From: Macrophomina tecta
Taxonomy: Eukaryota > Ascomycota > Dothideomycetes > Botryosphaeriales > Botryosphaeriaceae
DNA: 64,000 bases
Assembly: GCA_024180945.1 (NCBI GenBank)
Contig: JAKSGN010000005.1
Coordinates: 2,480,001 to 2,544,000, forward strand
Direction: 5' to 3'
This document shows, in pieces, positions 35,654-45,681 of this stretch. Each line of letters starts with the position of its first letter. Position 1 is the stretch's first letter. Position numbers and translations under genes: made by a program. A model generated the notes under the pieces. It was not told the origin of the DNA. It did not search any database and saw nothing but the letters and a program-made list of their open reading frames with translations.

Positions 35654-37321
35654 TCAAATCATCTTCTCAGGTTCCGCTCGCACCATACTCGCATCCTTCT
35701 CTTGCGCCTCCGACCCATCCTCCCGGCTTTCTGATGTTGACGCCTCGTCGTACGCGTGAATTGTACACGGAACGAGGCTCTCCCGAGCCGGAAACGCGAC
35801 ACTCAGCGAGACATAAACAACCGCCGCCAAGCCAAATCCGACCAGGTAGTTGAGGTAGTAGATATACACCGCACCCCCGATATGCAGGCCCGGAGTGACA
35901 TCATGCGCCAGGCCGGGCAAGTTCGGCGCGACGGCCACCAGCAGCGCCGTCACGGCCCGCCAGTTCGTGCCCTTCCAATACGCGTACCGCCCGTGCGGAT
36001 CGTACAGCGCGGGCACGTCGATGGCGTGCCTCTTGACAACGAAGTAGTCGGTGATGAGAACGGCCGAGATGGGCGCCAGGAAGATGGCCAGCGCGCTGAC
36101 GAAGGTGACGAGCTGCGGCGCGGACCCGGAAATCTTCCACGGCACCATGACCCAGCCGCCGACGAGCGTTCCCAAGAAGGCGCCGCGGCGGATGTTGATG
36201 TAGCGCGGGAACAGGCCGGACAGGTCGTTGGACAGCGAGACGATGTTGGCCGACATGTTGATGCCGATCTGCGCCAGGCAGAACGAGATGCCGCAGAAGA
36301 AGACGGCGGCCCGCCCGCCGCTCGTCTCTTGCCAGTGCGCGAAGAGCTCGGCCGGCGACCAGATGAAGGTGCCGTAGACGACCTTGCTGGCGCTGCACGC
36401 GATCATGCCCATCACGCCGATGTACAGGCCAACGAGCGGCAGGCTGGCCGCCTGCACAACCTGGTGCCGCGGCGACTTGACGTAGCGCGAGACGTCGGCG
36501 ATGTTGGTCGCCATGGTCGCCCAGCCGCACACGGTCTGGAAGAGCATGTAGACGGTCAGCCAGGCGCGCTCGCTGCCGTCCACCGCCGGCTGCTGGTTGA
36601 AGATCTCGCCGGAGGTGCCCGCGCGGTGGACGAGATAGCCGACGATGCCGAGCGATGTGGCCACCATGAGGGCCGCTTTCATGTAGAAGAACCAGGTCAT
36701 CTTATGCGGCGGGATGAGCACGAAGGGCAGCTGCATCAGCCAGAACAGGAGGTGGGCTACGAGAGTCTTGGTGTCGATGTCCTGAGAGGCCGGGATGTGG
36801 TTCGGCAGCCGTCCAAACGATGGCCACATGGCCGTGAGCACTTGCGCCATGACCTGAGATCCGCTATATGTCTGAAGGGCATGCCAGAAAAGCGCAGTAG
36901 CAATGCGGATGCACACTACCCCTTTGGCAGCCTGGTAGCCGAAGCTGCTCCTTGCCTGCACGGGAAAGGGGACCCGCAACCGTGTGCCGATGTGACCGTT
37001 CAGCACTACGGGTATGGCGATGAGGAAATCCCCCAAGAAGGTACACCAGATGGCCTCCTTGTACGTTAGCCCTATCTTGATAATGGTAGCCATTGACTCC
37101 CAGCCCTGGATGGTGAGGATGTCGGAGAACCAATAGAATATCAGTGTCCATGCTTTCCACGTTTGCTTTTCCTTGGGAGTGGGATCCGTGTCTGCATTGG
37201 AAAAGGCGCCTGGCGGCGCAAGAGAGCTCGGTTCGACGTCAAGCTCCCATGCTGTGGCAGACGTGAGCCGTTTCTGAACCGTTTCCCGAGACGGAAGCCT
37301 TCTTCGAAGTTGGTCCGCCAT
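35654..37321 (-). CDS. NCS1-family nucleobase/allantoin-type permease
   Basis: This is a plasma-membrane proton symporter of nucleobase-cation-symport family 1 (Fur-like uracil/allantoin/uridine branch). It is a single exon with its ATG at 37321, 555 residues and about 12 hydrophobic segments. Family landmarks are the N-terminal motif LIFYWFSDILTIQGW in TM1 and the NGHIGTRLRVPFPVQARSSFGY loop. Others are QTVCGWATMATNIADVSRY in TM6 and ISFCLAQIGINMSANIVS in TM8. Late in the protein come PISAVLITDYFVVKR and the cytoplasmic YDPHGRYAYWKGTNWRA segment. It is the most downstream of five minus-strand genes. The CGG-N6-CGG motif found before three of the others was not seen upstream of it. NCS1 members import uracil, allantoin, hydantoins or vitamins; the substrate cannot be assigned here, but import of a small N-heterocycle would fit the hydrolases nearby. 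Confidence 0.92.
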   Translation of the reverse strand: MADQLRRRLPSRETVQKRLTSATAWELDVEPSSLAPPGAFSNADTDPTPKEKQTWKAWTLIFYWFSDILTIQGWESMATIIKIGLTYKEAIWCTFLGDFLIAIPVVLNGHIGTRLRVPFPVQARSSFGYQAAKGVVCIRIATALFWHALQTYSGSQVMAQVLTAMWPSFGRLPNHIPASQDIDTKTLVAHLLFWLMQLPFVLIPPHKMTWFFYMKAALMVATSLGIVGYLVHRAGTSGEIFNQQPAVDGSERAWLTVYMLFQTVCGWATMATNIADVSRYVKSPRHQVVQAASLPLVGLYIGVMGMIACSASKVVYGTFIWSPAELFAHWQETSGGRAAVFFCGISFCLAQIGINMSANIVSLSNDLSGLFPRYINIRRGAFLGTLVGGWVMVPWKISGSAPQLVTFVSALAIFLAPISAVLITDYFVVKRHAIDVPALYDPHGRYAYWKGTNWRAVTALLVAVAPNLPGLAHDVTPGLHIGGAVYIYYLNYLVGFGLAAVVYVSLSVAFPARESLVPCTIHAYDEASTSESREDGSEAQEKDASMVRAEPEKMI

Positions 37322-37891
37322 GTCCAATCGAGTGGAGTACGTTGCCGAGCGAAATTGGAAGATGACAAGGCGTGAACATCACAGTTACCGGCGTAGCGGC
37401 CCATAAGAACTGTGTTTGGTCGCGTGGGGAATGAACAGGCGGCAGGAGAGGCGAGCCCGCAAAGATAAGATAGGTATTGGCCTACGAGTCCCGCGGGGTA
37501 TATCGGCCGCATCTCGCGAAAAGCGGGGTCCCCAATTTGGCTCAAAATTTTTTCCCTCCATAGCGTTCGGCGGTCCGATGTCTGAGTCGTAGCTTCTTTT
37601 AGCGTTTGATCCTGCTATCAAACGCGATAACGAGTCAGAGATGCAAGAGTGGGAGCCCGCTGGAGCATTCCGCCAATCGGAATCTGACAGACGAATCGGG
37701 CATTGCGGATTAGAGAGATGTCGCCAATATAACACCTGAAAGGCGGGATACGAGCATGCTTGCCATCGAATATTTAGGGGTAGATTTCTCTGGGCCAGCA
37801 CACGGTCCTAGTGCCAGGACGAATTCCATTTTCGGTCATGGACATATGTACGAGAAGGTTGACGGGATAGTTGAACCGTGAATCGAGAGTA
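37322..37891. other. Intergenic, permease promoter and regulator 3' end
   Basis: This 570-bp spacer lies between two minus-strand genes. It shows no supported ORF and no copy of the CGGAGAWGGCGG motif. Confidence 0.45.
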
Positions 37892-39996
37892 CTACACGTC
37901 GAGACCATCTGCAAAGGTTTCCCAAAGATCCCAGGGCACCGTAGAGGGGCTTAGCCAGTACCTTGGTTGCAGACGGTTCATCAGACTGCTGGCATGTCGT
38001 TGGCTCTCCGGCCAGGGCCCAATTCTATGGTCATAACTCACGCGCAAAATGTCTCTCTGAATCTGAATCGACTCACTTTCGGCTGCGTTAGTCGCATTGT
38101 CAAAAGAAGAGTGGTTGAGGGACACTGACAAGAGGCGCCTTAGCGCTGGTTCTGCCTTGGCACAGATACGGCTGCGTGGAGCCATGTCACCAAAAGTCTG
38201 CAGTGTCTCCATGAGAAGAATTTGGAGTTCTTGGTCCTGATCATCGTCCCCTGGTGAGGATAAGACTGCGGCAAGTACCACTGCGGCGTGAAAGGCATGA
38301 AAACTTCCCACTCCCTGACTGTACCATCTGTACGGAAGAAAAAGAGGAGATTGGTCAATTGAGCGATGAAGCTCGAGCATCTGTCGGGCGGCTTTGATGC
38401 ATTTTTCGCGGGAGACCTTCGATTGCTCCCACGTGGAGCAGAGACTGGGGTTCACAAAGAAGGGACGGTGGAGGAGGAGCACAAGCTGGTGGCTATAGCC
38501 ATCAAGTATATGCAGCTGCAACATGTGGTGAGCTGGGAGAGACTGTGTCTGAAGGTCCCTCAGGTATCGTGCGTTCCACGATTCACGCTCCAGATTGATC
38601 TCCCGCTCCAAATCCGACAGGGTCTGCGCCGAAAGAGCCTGTTCTCCGTAGAAGCTGAGGCATATCCTTGAATAGATCCCGTAAAGTCGGAATTTGAAGA
38701 GCATGTAAGTCATCTGCGTTGCTCTCGGGGAATCTTCAAGAAGGGTGAGTGCGTCCGTAAGTTGGTCGTCGTCGATGTTCGCTGGAAGCTGTACTGAGCC
38801 CGAGATCCGTGGAGCCTCAACGTTACCAGACGCAATGCTTTGAATGGTATATAGCATCATTAGACCTGCCCAGCATCGCCGTCTGTTCTCACAGTCCAAA
38901 GGGCTCAGGTTGAAATGCTCAGGATCCACATGACACCCGATGGCTACGGCCATATTGTAGGTCATCCCAAGAAGGGCCCAGCTCTCTCCATGGGTATGGC
39001 TAATACCGTAGATCAGAAGAACCATAGCCTGGACTGTGCAAAGGGTTTGGCGAGACATATAGTGGTCAGCTTGTAAGCACCGCATGGCTGCCGCACGATA
39101 GCGGGCCGACAAGATCGAGATATTTTTCAAAGGTTCTTCGCGCCTTCCCAAGTCTTCGAGGAGCTTGCTCTCACCGCTAAGGCTTGTGACTGATATGCTG
39201 ATCATGATATACAGCAGGGCTAACCAAGAGAGCGAAGCGGTTTGCGGACTTGATTTGAACTTTGCATAAGATTCCCTAAAAGTGGGCTCATGTAATATGT
39301 GGAACAGCTGTGCGAGCTAATTAGATGGGAGCTGCGGGATGGGCTCCATGAAGATACACGTACCGGGGAAAATACAGCAAAGAACACTTCAACAAGCTCA
39401 TCGCAGGACGAGTACGGAGGCAAAGGTAGCATAAGATCATCCAAAGACGTTCGAAAAGCAGAGCCGAAAGGCCCGTCAGTGTTGTCTTCGGTGCATTCAT
39501 CACCGCAACCACTCATGGTATCTACCAGCGCCGAATCTTGCAGGATGGAATCCCAGGCTGAGCTCGATGGTTGGAACCGGACATGGCCAGATTTGGAGAC
39601 GACCAATCGACCTCCTGAGACGGGTCTAGCCGGAAAGTTGTCCGATGGCGGAGTCTGGAGTGCAGCAGAGAAATCCGTGGATAAGGAAGTGTGCGACACA
39701 TCTGTCTCAGGACTGGGAAGCTGCCAATCGGCTATATGGGCCCTAAGCAGAGCCTCCAGTTGCTTCACACGTTCAGCCAGCTCGTCGGTAGGTGTGGATA
39801 TGACTGCTTGGTCAGTGCGACGCTCGAAATTGCGCGAGGGCTCTCGAGTGGCGTAAACGCATTCCGATGGCGGGATCCGCCTACGAACACATGTCGAGCA
39901 TGGGCCGGGCTTGGTACGCGGACACCGAATCTTGCGCTGTCTGCAGGGTTCGCAACTGACGGGCATGCGCTTCCTGGACGCGACCGGCGCGGACAT
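37892..39996 (-). CDS. Zn2Cys6 transcription factor with fungal-specific middle homology region
   Basis: This is a nuclear binuclear-zinc-cluster regulator, probably controlling the neighbouring enzymes. I join exons 39996-39364 and 39307-37892, giving 682 residues. The ATG at 39996 is the first in frame. The six zinc ligands are Cys15, 18, 25, 33, 36 and 46 (CEPCRQRKIRC…CSTC…C). A short coiled-coil-like stretch (ELAERVKQLEALLRAHI) follows, typical of dimerising members. Exon 2 begins LFHILHEPTF, the usual entry to the fungal_trans domain, which includes RRRCWAGLMMLYTIQS and ends with the C-terminal …WDLWETFADGLDV. Three CGG triplets spaced by 6 bp (40067-40087) lie 71-91 bp before its start, suggesting autoregulation. 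It sits between the permease and the fusion hydrolase on the same strand. Confidence 0.92.
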
Positions 39997-40427
39997 GGCG
40001 GATGTAGAAGGTGCGTTGGATTGAGACTGGCTTGCTCCGGGAGAGGTGTTATAGCGCGGTGGAGGGCGGAGAAGGCGGAGAAGGCGGGGATGCGCAAAAC
40101 CAGTGTCATGCGCATCCTCGGCTAATGGAAGAGCGTCACTCCTGGAGCATTTTTTACGAGTCAATTCTACATTAACTGTGATTGTACGCACTTGCGGAGA
40201 TGGTCGCAATGACCCTTGCTGAATTGCACAGCTGTTCACTTAGTCACGAAGATGCGTCTGTCAACCTGGTGCAACTTCTCCACCTGTGGCTGACATCATA
40301 CCCCAACATATCAGGGCGGACAGTTCAGTGCAGTAAGAGAAGGAATAGAAGGTATTATCATTGCCGGAATTCATAGTCAGCGTAATCCATGCCTGTAACG
40401 ATGAAGGACAGAGCCCCCCGCTATCGC
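39997..40427. other. Intergenic, regulator promoter
   Basis: This 431-bp spacer upstream of the Zn2Cys6 gene contains the CGG-N6-CGG-N6-CGG array at 40067-40087. The sequence is not coding if the first in-frame ATG is used. Confidence 0.5.
40067..40087 (+). promoter_or_regulatory. CGG-N6-CGG-N6-CGG array (CGGAGAAGGCGG twice, overlapping)
   Basis: Two overlapping copies of CGGAGAAGGCGG lie 71-91 bp upstream of the Zn2Cys6 regulator ATG. Zinc cluster dimers bind paired CGG triplets at fixed spacing. The same 12-mer with one T-for-A change occurs before the fusion hydrolase (42386) and the amidohydrolase (45670). Confidence 0.5.
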
Positions 40428-42225
40428 TCATGAGAGAAATTTCGCAACAGCATGAGACACGCCTGCCGGATCTTCGAAGAGATGCCAATGTCCAACATTG
40501 GGCAAAACGCTGACCTCGCTGCCTGCAATCCTCTCTCCGTAAGCCTTGGCCAATGCTGGAGGACAAACCGCATCATTGTCCCCAGTAAGGATGAGCGTTT
40601 CAGCCTCCAGACTCTCAACAGGGATAGCATCGGTAGCCCCAGCCAGTGCAGAACATCCTTTAGCGTATCCCTCGGGGTCTTGCCCGAGTAGAGAAAGCCT
40701 GATGGCAGTGGTGGCTAGCGCATTGTTCGCTTGCGTATGGTGCGAAGTGCCGGCGCCGACTATGCCATCCACCACGGCGGACATTCCACCTTTCCTTACC
40801 GTAGCGGCACGTGCGTGCGAGCCCTGAGATCCAGCGGCAGGCAGCGGCGACGGCGGGGGACCCAACAAAATGAGCTTCTTCACGAGCTCAGGATATCTGC
40901 AGGCAAATGTGGCTGCGACGAGGCAACCCATCGAGTGGGCGATGACGGTGGCATTCCCTGTGATGCCTGCATGCTTGAAGATTTGCAAAAGGTCTGATGC
41001 GAATGATCCAACGGAAAGGACACTCAGCGGTGATGTCGGGGAGAGCCCATGGCCCTCGAGGTCAAAAAGATGTAGCGGCCGGTCTGCCAAAGAGGCACCA
41101 GAGATCAAAGGTCTCCAGTAATCGAGTGTCCCACCGAGTCCGTGGATGAAAACAATTGGCGTGCCGTTGTCTCCCCCCAGTTTCTTGTAATGAAGCAGCT
41201 TCCCCCCGACGTCTGTGAGGCCGACCCCACCTACGCTCTTTGCAAAGTTATTGGGAGAGATCGCAGAGGCCTTGAGGGCAGGGGCAGCGGGAAGACTATC
41301 GGAGACCTTGTTGCGGAGAGTACCGAGACCAGTCACTGACACAGCGATCTCATCTCCAGGTTTGAGAAAAACAGGAGGTCTCCGCCCAATACCCACGCCG
41401 GCGGGAGTTCCAGTGGCCAGAACGTCTCCTGGTTGAAGTGTCTGGCCTTCAGACATAGTTTTGATAAGCTTTGGGATAGAGAAGATCAGATCATTGGTTG
41501 TGGAATCCTGTCTAGCCTCCCCGTTGACATGCGTTTGGATCTTGAGCACGGGAGGCAAATGCACTTTCGAGATGGCAATCGGGCCCTGTAAAGAGTAAAT
41601 AACTTGCTTAAGTTGGAGACAAGCACGACAGGGAACATACCATCGGACAAAAAGTATCAGCTGACTTTCCAATGTAGAATTGTTTGTGGTCCCTTTGTCT
41701 TTCTCGCGCAGTCACGTCGTTGATGATCGTGTAACCCCAGACGTGATCCATAGCGGCATTCTCATCAATTCTAAAGCCAGCTTTCCCGATGATGACACCT
41801 ATCTCACCCTCGTAATCAAGGCTCTCAGTGAACCCGGGGTGGGAGAAGATGGAATCTCCGTGGGCAATAATTGAAGTTGCGCGTTTGGTGAATATCACGG
41901 GATGGGTAGGCTGGTCAACCTTGTCAGAGCTGTCATAACCTGATTGGTTGAACTCTTTGGCATGCTCGCTGTAGTTCTTGCCTACAGCGAGGATGTCTCT
42001 ACCAGTAATGGGGGCGAGGAGCTGGACTGAAGCGGCTGGGAACGGTTGTCCGCCCGGAGAGATGAGACTTTCTCCAGCTTCAATGACCTGGTACATATCC
42101 GTGACCGCAGTGCCAGAAAGAAAGTGTAAAGGCTGAATTGTTTCATTTTGGAGGTCGTAGTGGCCCATGCGGGGCTGGGAAACCACCGGGTCGAGATAGG
42201 CTGCGAAGTGAATAGCGGCCATCAT
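40428..42225 (-). CDS. Fusion of FAH-family isomerase/hydrolase domain with alpha/beta hydrolase
   Basis: This predicted bifunctional catabolic enzyme is encoded by exons 42225-41641 and 41585-40428 (580 residues; a start one codon later at 42222 is equally good). Residues 1 to about 290 form a fumarylacetoacetate-hydrolase-type domain: GKNYSEHAKEF, the metal-binding EGEIGVIIGK and INDVTARE, and the signature TMSEGQTLQPGDVLATGTPAGVG. Such domains hydrolyse, isomerise or decarboxylate beta-dicarbonyl or hydroxymuconate compounds. From about 320 to 580 an alpha/beta hydrolase follows: oxyanion HGLGG, nucleophile Ser413 in AHSMG, acid Asp near 533 in GDNDAV, and His561 in VGHWHLF, most like enol-lactone or carboxylester hydrolases. 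The linker shows no stop or splice site, so I take the fusion as real. The two domains could act in sequence on one ring-cleavage product. The substrate is unknown. Confidence 0.88.
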
Positions 42226-42645
42226 GTGCAGATGATTGAGTCGTGAGGATGTGGCAGCAAAGGAGGGAGATGATTTGTATAGTCTCAACGGGCTTTGCTG
42301 AACTTGCCATCCTTTTGATCCATCAGCGGGGAAGACTAGAGTGGGTAGTTGTTAGGCCCGTCTGCGGCAACACAGATGCTTATCCCCGCCATCTCCGCCG
42401 TCCCCGCATGTTCTCCGCGCTTGCATCAGTCAGCTCCACTTCACTACCCACTCCGTTGTGCAACACTGTAGGCATCTTTAAGGTAGCCCACTTGCCTCCA
42501 CAGCCTCGTCAGTATACTCCGCCAAACTAAGTAAGGTATTTCAACGGATTGGTAATACTATCATTCAGTTACTATGCTTGTGGACAAGAAACCCCCGCTT
42601 CGCTGCCTTCATCAGATCATGCCACCCTCCTCCCGTGTGGATAGT
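42226..42645. other. Intergenic, fusion-hydrolase promoter
   Basis: This 420-bp spacer contains the CCGCCATCTCCG site at 42386-42397. No ORF is supported. Confidence 0.45.
42386..42397 (-). promoter_or_regulatory. CGGAGATGGCGG site before the fusion hydrolase
   Basis: Read on the gene strand the site is CGGAGATGGCGG, about 161 bp upstream of the ATG, with another CGG immediately beside it. It is identical to the site before the amidohydrolase. It is a candidate target for the neighbouring Zn2Cys6 regulator. Confidence 0.5.
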
Positions 42646-43194
42646 TCACCAGTCCTGAGAGGATCCCAAGCGCGCCAGACCAATGTACCGTGGCTTTTCC
42701 TGGAATCTATTTGCAACTCCTGTGGTGCGGGCAATTCTGTAGCGGTGCCCCGCCGCTCGCAGATGTTCGGCGCTGTGGAATCTCCAGAATTGCCAGGAGC
42801 AGTCTGTCCCTTTGAAGTTGAAGAGTATTTGAGCACCTCCTGGATGATCGTGGGCGTAATCGGTGCAGTCGTAGACAATACTGTCTATCACGAGATAAAG
42901 ACGTTCCACGTTCTCCTCGAGTTGGGCAGCAAAATCTACCGCGGACAAAAACGGGAGCTCCTCATTGGGAAGTGCTTCGTCTGCTAAGGGCAGATGCTCT
43001 ATGTGCGGATAATGCTGGTCTGGCGAGGTAAGACTCTTCCTGTCTCCGGGGGACTTGTCGTATTTCGTGGAAGTGGAGCTGACCGGCGGCCCACGGATGT
43101 TCTCGATATGTATGTGTGCATATTTGAGATCGTGTTCTGCCGGAGTAAGCTGAGTATTGCTAGTATAACTAGCTTTGAGCTTCATCCAGCCCAT
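42646..43194 (-). CDS. Stand-alone cytochrome b5-like heme-binding domain protein
   Basis: This is a small electron-transfer protein of 182 residues if started at the ATG at 43194; the start is uncertain because the frame is open further upstream. The C-terminal half is a cytochrome b5 fold: LYLVIDSIVYDCTDYAHDHPGG, with heme-ligand His117 in HPGG and second ligand His140 in FWRFHSAEHL. The N-terminal 90 residues are unremarkable, and no transmembrane anchor is visible at either end. It lies between the fusion hydrolase and the amidohydrolase on the same strand. Such proteins donate electrons to hydroxylases or desaturases, but no P450 or Rieske partner is encoded in the window. The family is well supported; the role is inferred from position only. 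Confidence 0.78.
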   Translation of the reverse strand: MGWMKLKASYTSNTQLTPAEHDLKYAHIHIENIRGPPVSSTSTKYDKSPGDRKSLTSPDQHYPHIEHLPLADEALPNEELPFLSAVDFAAQLEENVERLYLVIDSIVYDCTDYAHDHPGGAQILFNFKGTDCSWQFWRFHSAEHLRAAGHRYRIARTTGVANRFQEKPRYIGLARLGSSQDW

Positions 43195-43685
43195 GGAGGT
43201 CGATATTTTTATGAAGAAATGGTGTAATGACGAGCACGTGTAAAATTTGAACTTTCCCGAGTTGTAGACACGGACTTCAGAAGATTCATTCAAATCTTCC
43301 AGACGAGTCTTCTAAGGTAGAGTAAGGATGAGGGGTAGCGCTGAAACAGCCGAGGTAATTATGTCCGAGAATGAAGAAGTCTTGAAATGCTCCGCAAAGG
43401 GTCCACTACATGCCCGTAGCCAATGGCGATGGTTACCAATGACAAATGTCTGACCCATAGAACGGCGAGGTTAGTGCGAAACAAAAGGCACAGTAGTCAA
43501 GCATGCACAGGATGAGGTAAATTGCTATAGGTAAGCAAGCATACAATCAAGTGGCAACTGCTCCGTTGAAAGCTTCTCAAATGCATGGCATTTCTGTCGG
43601 ATAGCTCGGAGGAGCTGGCTGTACAAACTAGCTTAAGAACTAATTGGAAACATCATACTGATTCAAACCCAAGAAGAGAATTTCA
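43195..43685. other. Intergenic, between cytochrome b5 gene and amidohydrolase
   Basis: This 491-bp spacer has no ORF of note and no copy of the CGG-N6-CGG motif. Confidence 0.4.
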
Positions 43686-45502
43686 TCAATAGTCCCTCTG
43701 CATGCTCTTCTTAATCTCAGGATACTCCTCCACACCCAGGTTTGGGACAATATTATGCTTGTTATGGTCCTGACCTGCAATGGGAACCGATGCGAAGTCT
43801 CGGACGTATTCCCTTCTCCCGGCCTTGTGCACGCGGCCGTTCATGATGATAATGTTTATCTTGTCATGATCTTGAAGAATCGAGATATCGTCCAAGGGAC
43901 TTCCATCGATGAGTATGCAGTCTGCGTAGTATCCTGGAAGAATCTTGCCAAGCTCGTGGTCCCTCATGAACAATTTAGCAACTCCGCTGGTAGCGGCGAT
44001 AAGGGCCTCGTGCGCAGTGAAGCCGAGGAGACGGACAAAGTGTTCGAGGTCGCGGGCATATGTCCCATGCGGCGTCCACTTGTCTTGTAAGCATCATTAC
44101 AACCAGGTTTCTGTGACGCCCTACTTACTGCAAAGCCGTAATCCCCTCCTGGCAAAACGACGATACCCCGCCTGTGCATCTCCCGAAGCGCTGCAATTGC
44201 AGCATCGAGCTCCCGTTGATATCCGGCCTTTTCCGCATGTGCATATGAGTAGCCAAATGCTTCAGCCTCATTAAGAGTAGCAACAAGCCAGTTGATGGCA
44301 GGAGCCACGACCAACTCTGCCTTCTTTTCCTCAAGCATTTGCATACCTGCCAAACATTTCGAGTATCAGCATGAGGCTAGCTCTGCGATGCATCTTGGCT
44401 AAAGGGTAACTCACCCTCGTCATCAATGTATGAAGCATGGTATATCACATCGACCCCATGCTTGACGCACATTTTTACTGAGTCGCGTGCGCGAGCGTGT
44501 GCACAGAGCCGTTTACCGGCTTTATGGGCCTCATCCACACAGGCTGCCGTCTCCTCATCTGTGAAGTAGCAGTCTTGTGCAGACCTGATCTCCGTGATCT
44601 AGAGCGTGCAATCAGATCGATTAGCGCAGCCAATTTGGCGGACGGAATGGAAGAGCTTACCTCCTCTCCAGACATGCTCAGCTTTATGTTGTCAACACCG
44701 AGCTCAATATGCTCCCTGATCACCTCTCGCATCTCATCTGGTCCGTCGGCAAACGCTGAAATGCCAGCAACCAAGTCACCACCCCGCCGGCACATTTCCT
44801 GGCCGTTAGCCAGATAACGTGGCCCGGGGATATCCCCAGCATTGATAGCATCCCGGATGACGACGTCCAGGCGTTTCTTCGCAGAAGCGGCGCCGAATGC
44901 CATGGTGTATCCGGAGTCCAGGAAGCATTGGGCGCTTTTCATTGTGAGTAACACATGCTCCTCGACTCCGAGCTCTCCGAGCCTCGCAAGGTCACCGCCT
45001 ACATATGAGTTGAAGGCAATGAGCGTCGGAGGACTGCATGATCATGTTTTAGAACGCTTACCGTTCCATGTGAAATGTGCGTGAGCATCGCCGAGGCCGG
45101 ACATGAGAGTCCTGCCTTTGCCTTGGAATACTCGGACTTTGGGATCCTTCATGAGCTTTTCTCTATTTGCAACATTCCCAACCTGTGCTATGCGCTCGCC
45201 TTCGCGCGCATATTAGCTGGAGCCCGGCTCGAAGCACGGGCTTTCCTGACCTCACCTTCGATTAAAACATCTCCGCGGTATGGCTCGCGGCCGGTTGACT
45301 CGAGTATATTCACATCAGTGAACAAGATTTTTGACGCTGGATGTGTACCCAGGATTTCGTATTTCTTCGGAGTCAGGGACCGATCGAAGGCCAAATCCGC
45401 AATGGGAGCCATGTTGCGAGGGAACCCCCGATACTGCGCAGGCTCTGAAGCTACATCAGTCGGCCATGAGATTGTTGACTCTTGGTGCACGGACGGAGAC
45501 AT
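43686..45502 (-). CDS. Metal-dependent amidohydrolase, six exons
   Basis: This is a TIM-barrel amidohydrolase of the imidazolonepropionase/prolidase-like branch, expected to cleave amide or cyclic amide bonds with zinc. I join exons 45502-45256, 45199-45062, 44998-44661, 44598-44415, 44346-44129 and 44078-43686; all junctions keep frame and give 505 residues. Metal ligands by motif are His122 and His124 in DAHAHF, Lys234 in NIKLSMSG (probably the carboxylated bridging Lys), His275 in CAHARA, His295 in IYHAS, and Asp371 in LPGGDYGFAWTPHG. The C-terminal strand ADCILIDGSPLDDI is typical of the small beta domain. There is no signal peptide, so it is cytosolic. It is the first gene of the minus-strand run, with a CGGAGATGGCGG site about 168 bp upstream. 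The substrate is unknown. Confidence 0.9.
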
Positions 45503-45669
45503 GGTGCGATGAGGATGAAAGAGGAGACGAACGAGGAGCCCAAGAAACTGTTCAGAGGACGGTGCTTACGAGGATGCCTTGGCTGTCATCTTCATGCAGC
45601 CATATAGTCAAATACGGAAGTCAATATGCGGGGTAAGACGGTGGTTGAAGAGGCCAAGACCGCCCTTCT

Positions 45670-45681
45670 CCGCCATCTCCG
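45670..45681 (-). promoter_or_regulatory. CGGAGATGGCGG site before the amidohydrolase
   Basis: This is the same 12-mer, in the same orientation and at nearly the same distance (about 168 bp) as the site before the fusion hydrolase. It is a candidate Zn2Cys6 binding site. Confidence 0.5.

Noticed and set aside
35756..37069. 437-codon plus-strand ORF
   Set aside because: It is antisense to the NCS1 permease and its Arg/His/Gln-rich content is typical of a shadow frame.
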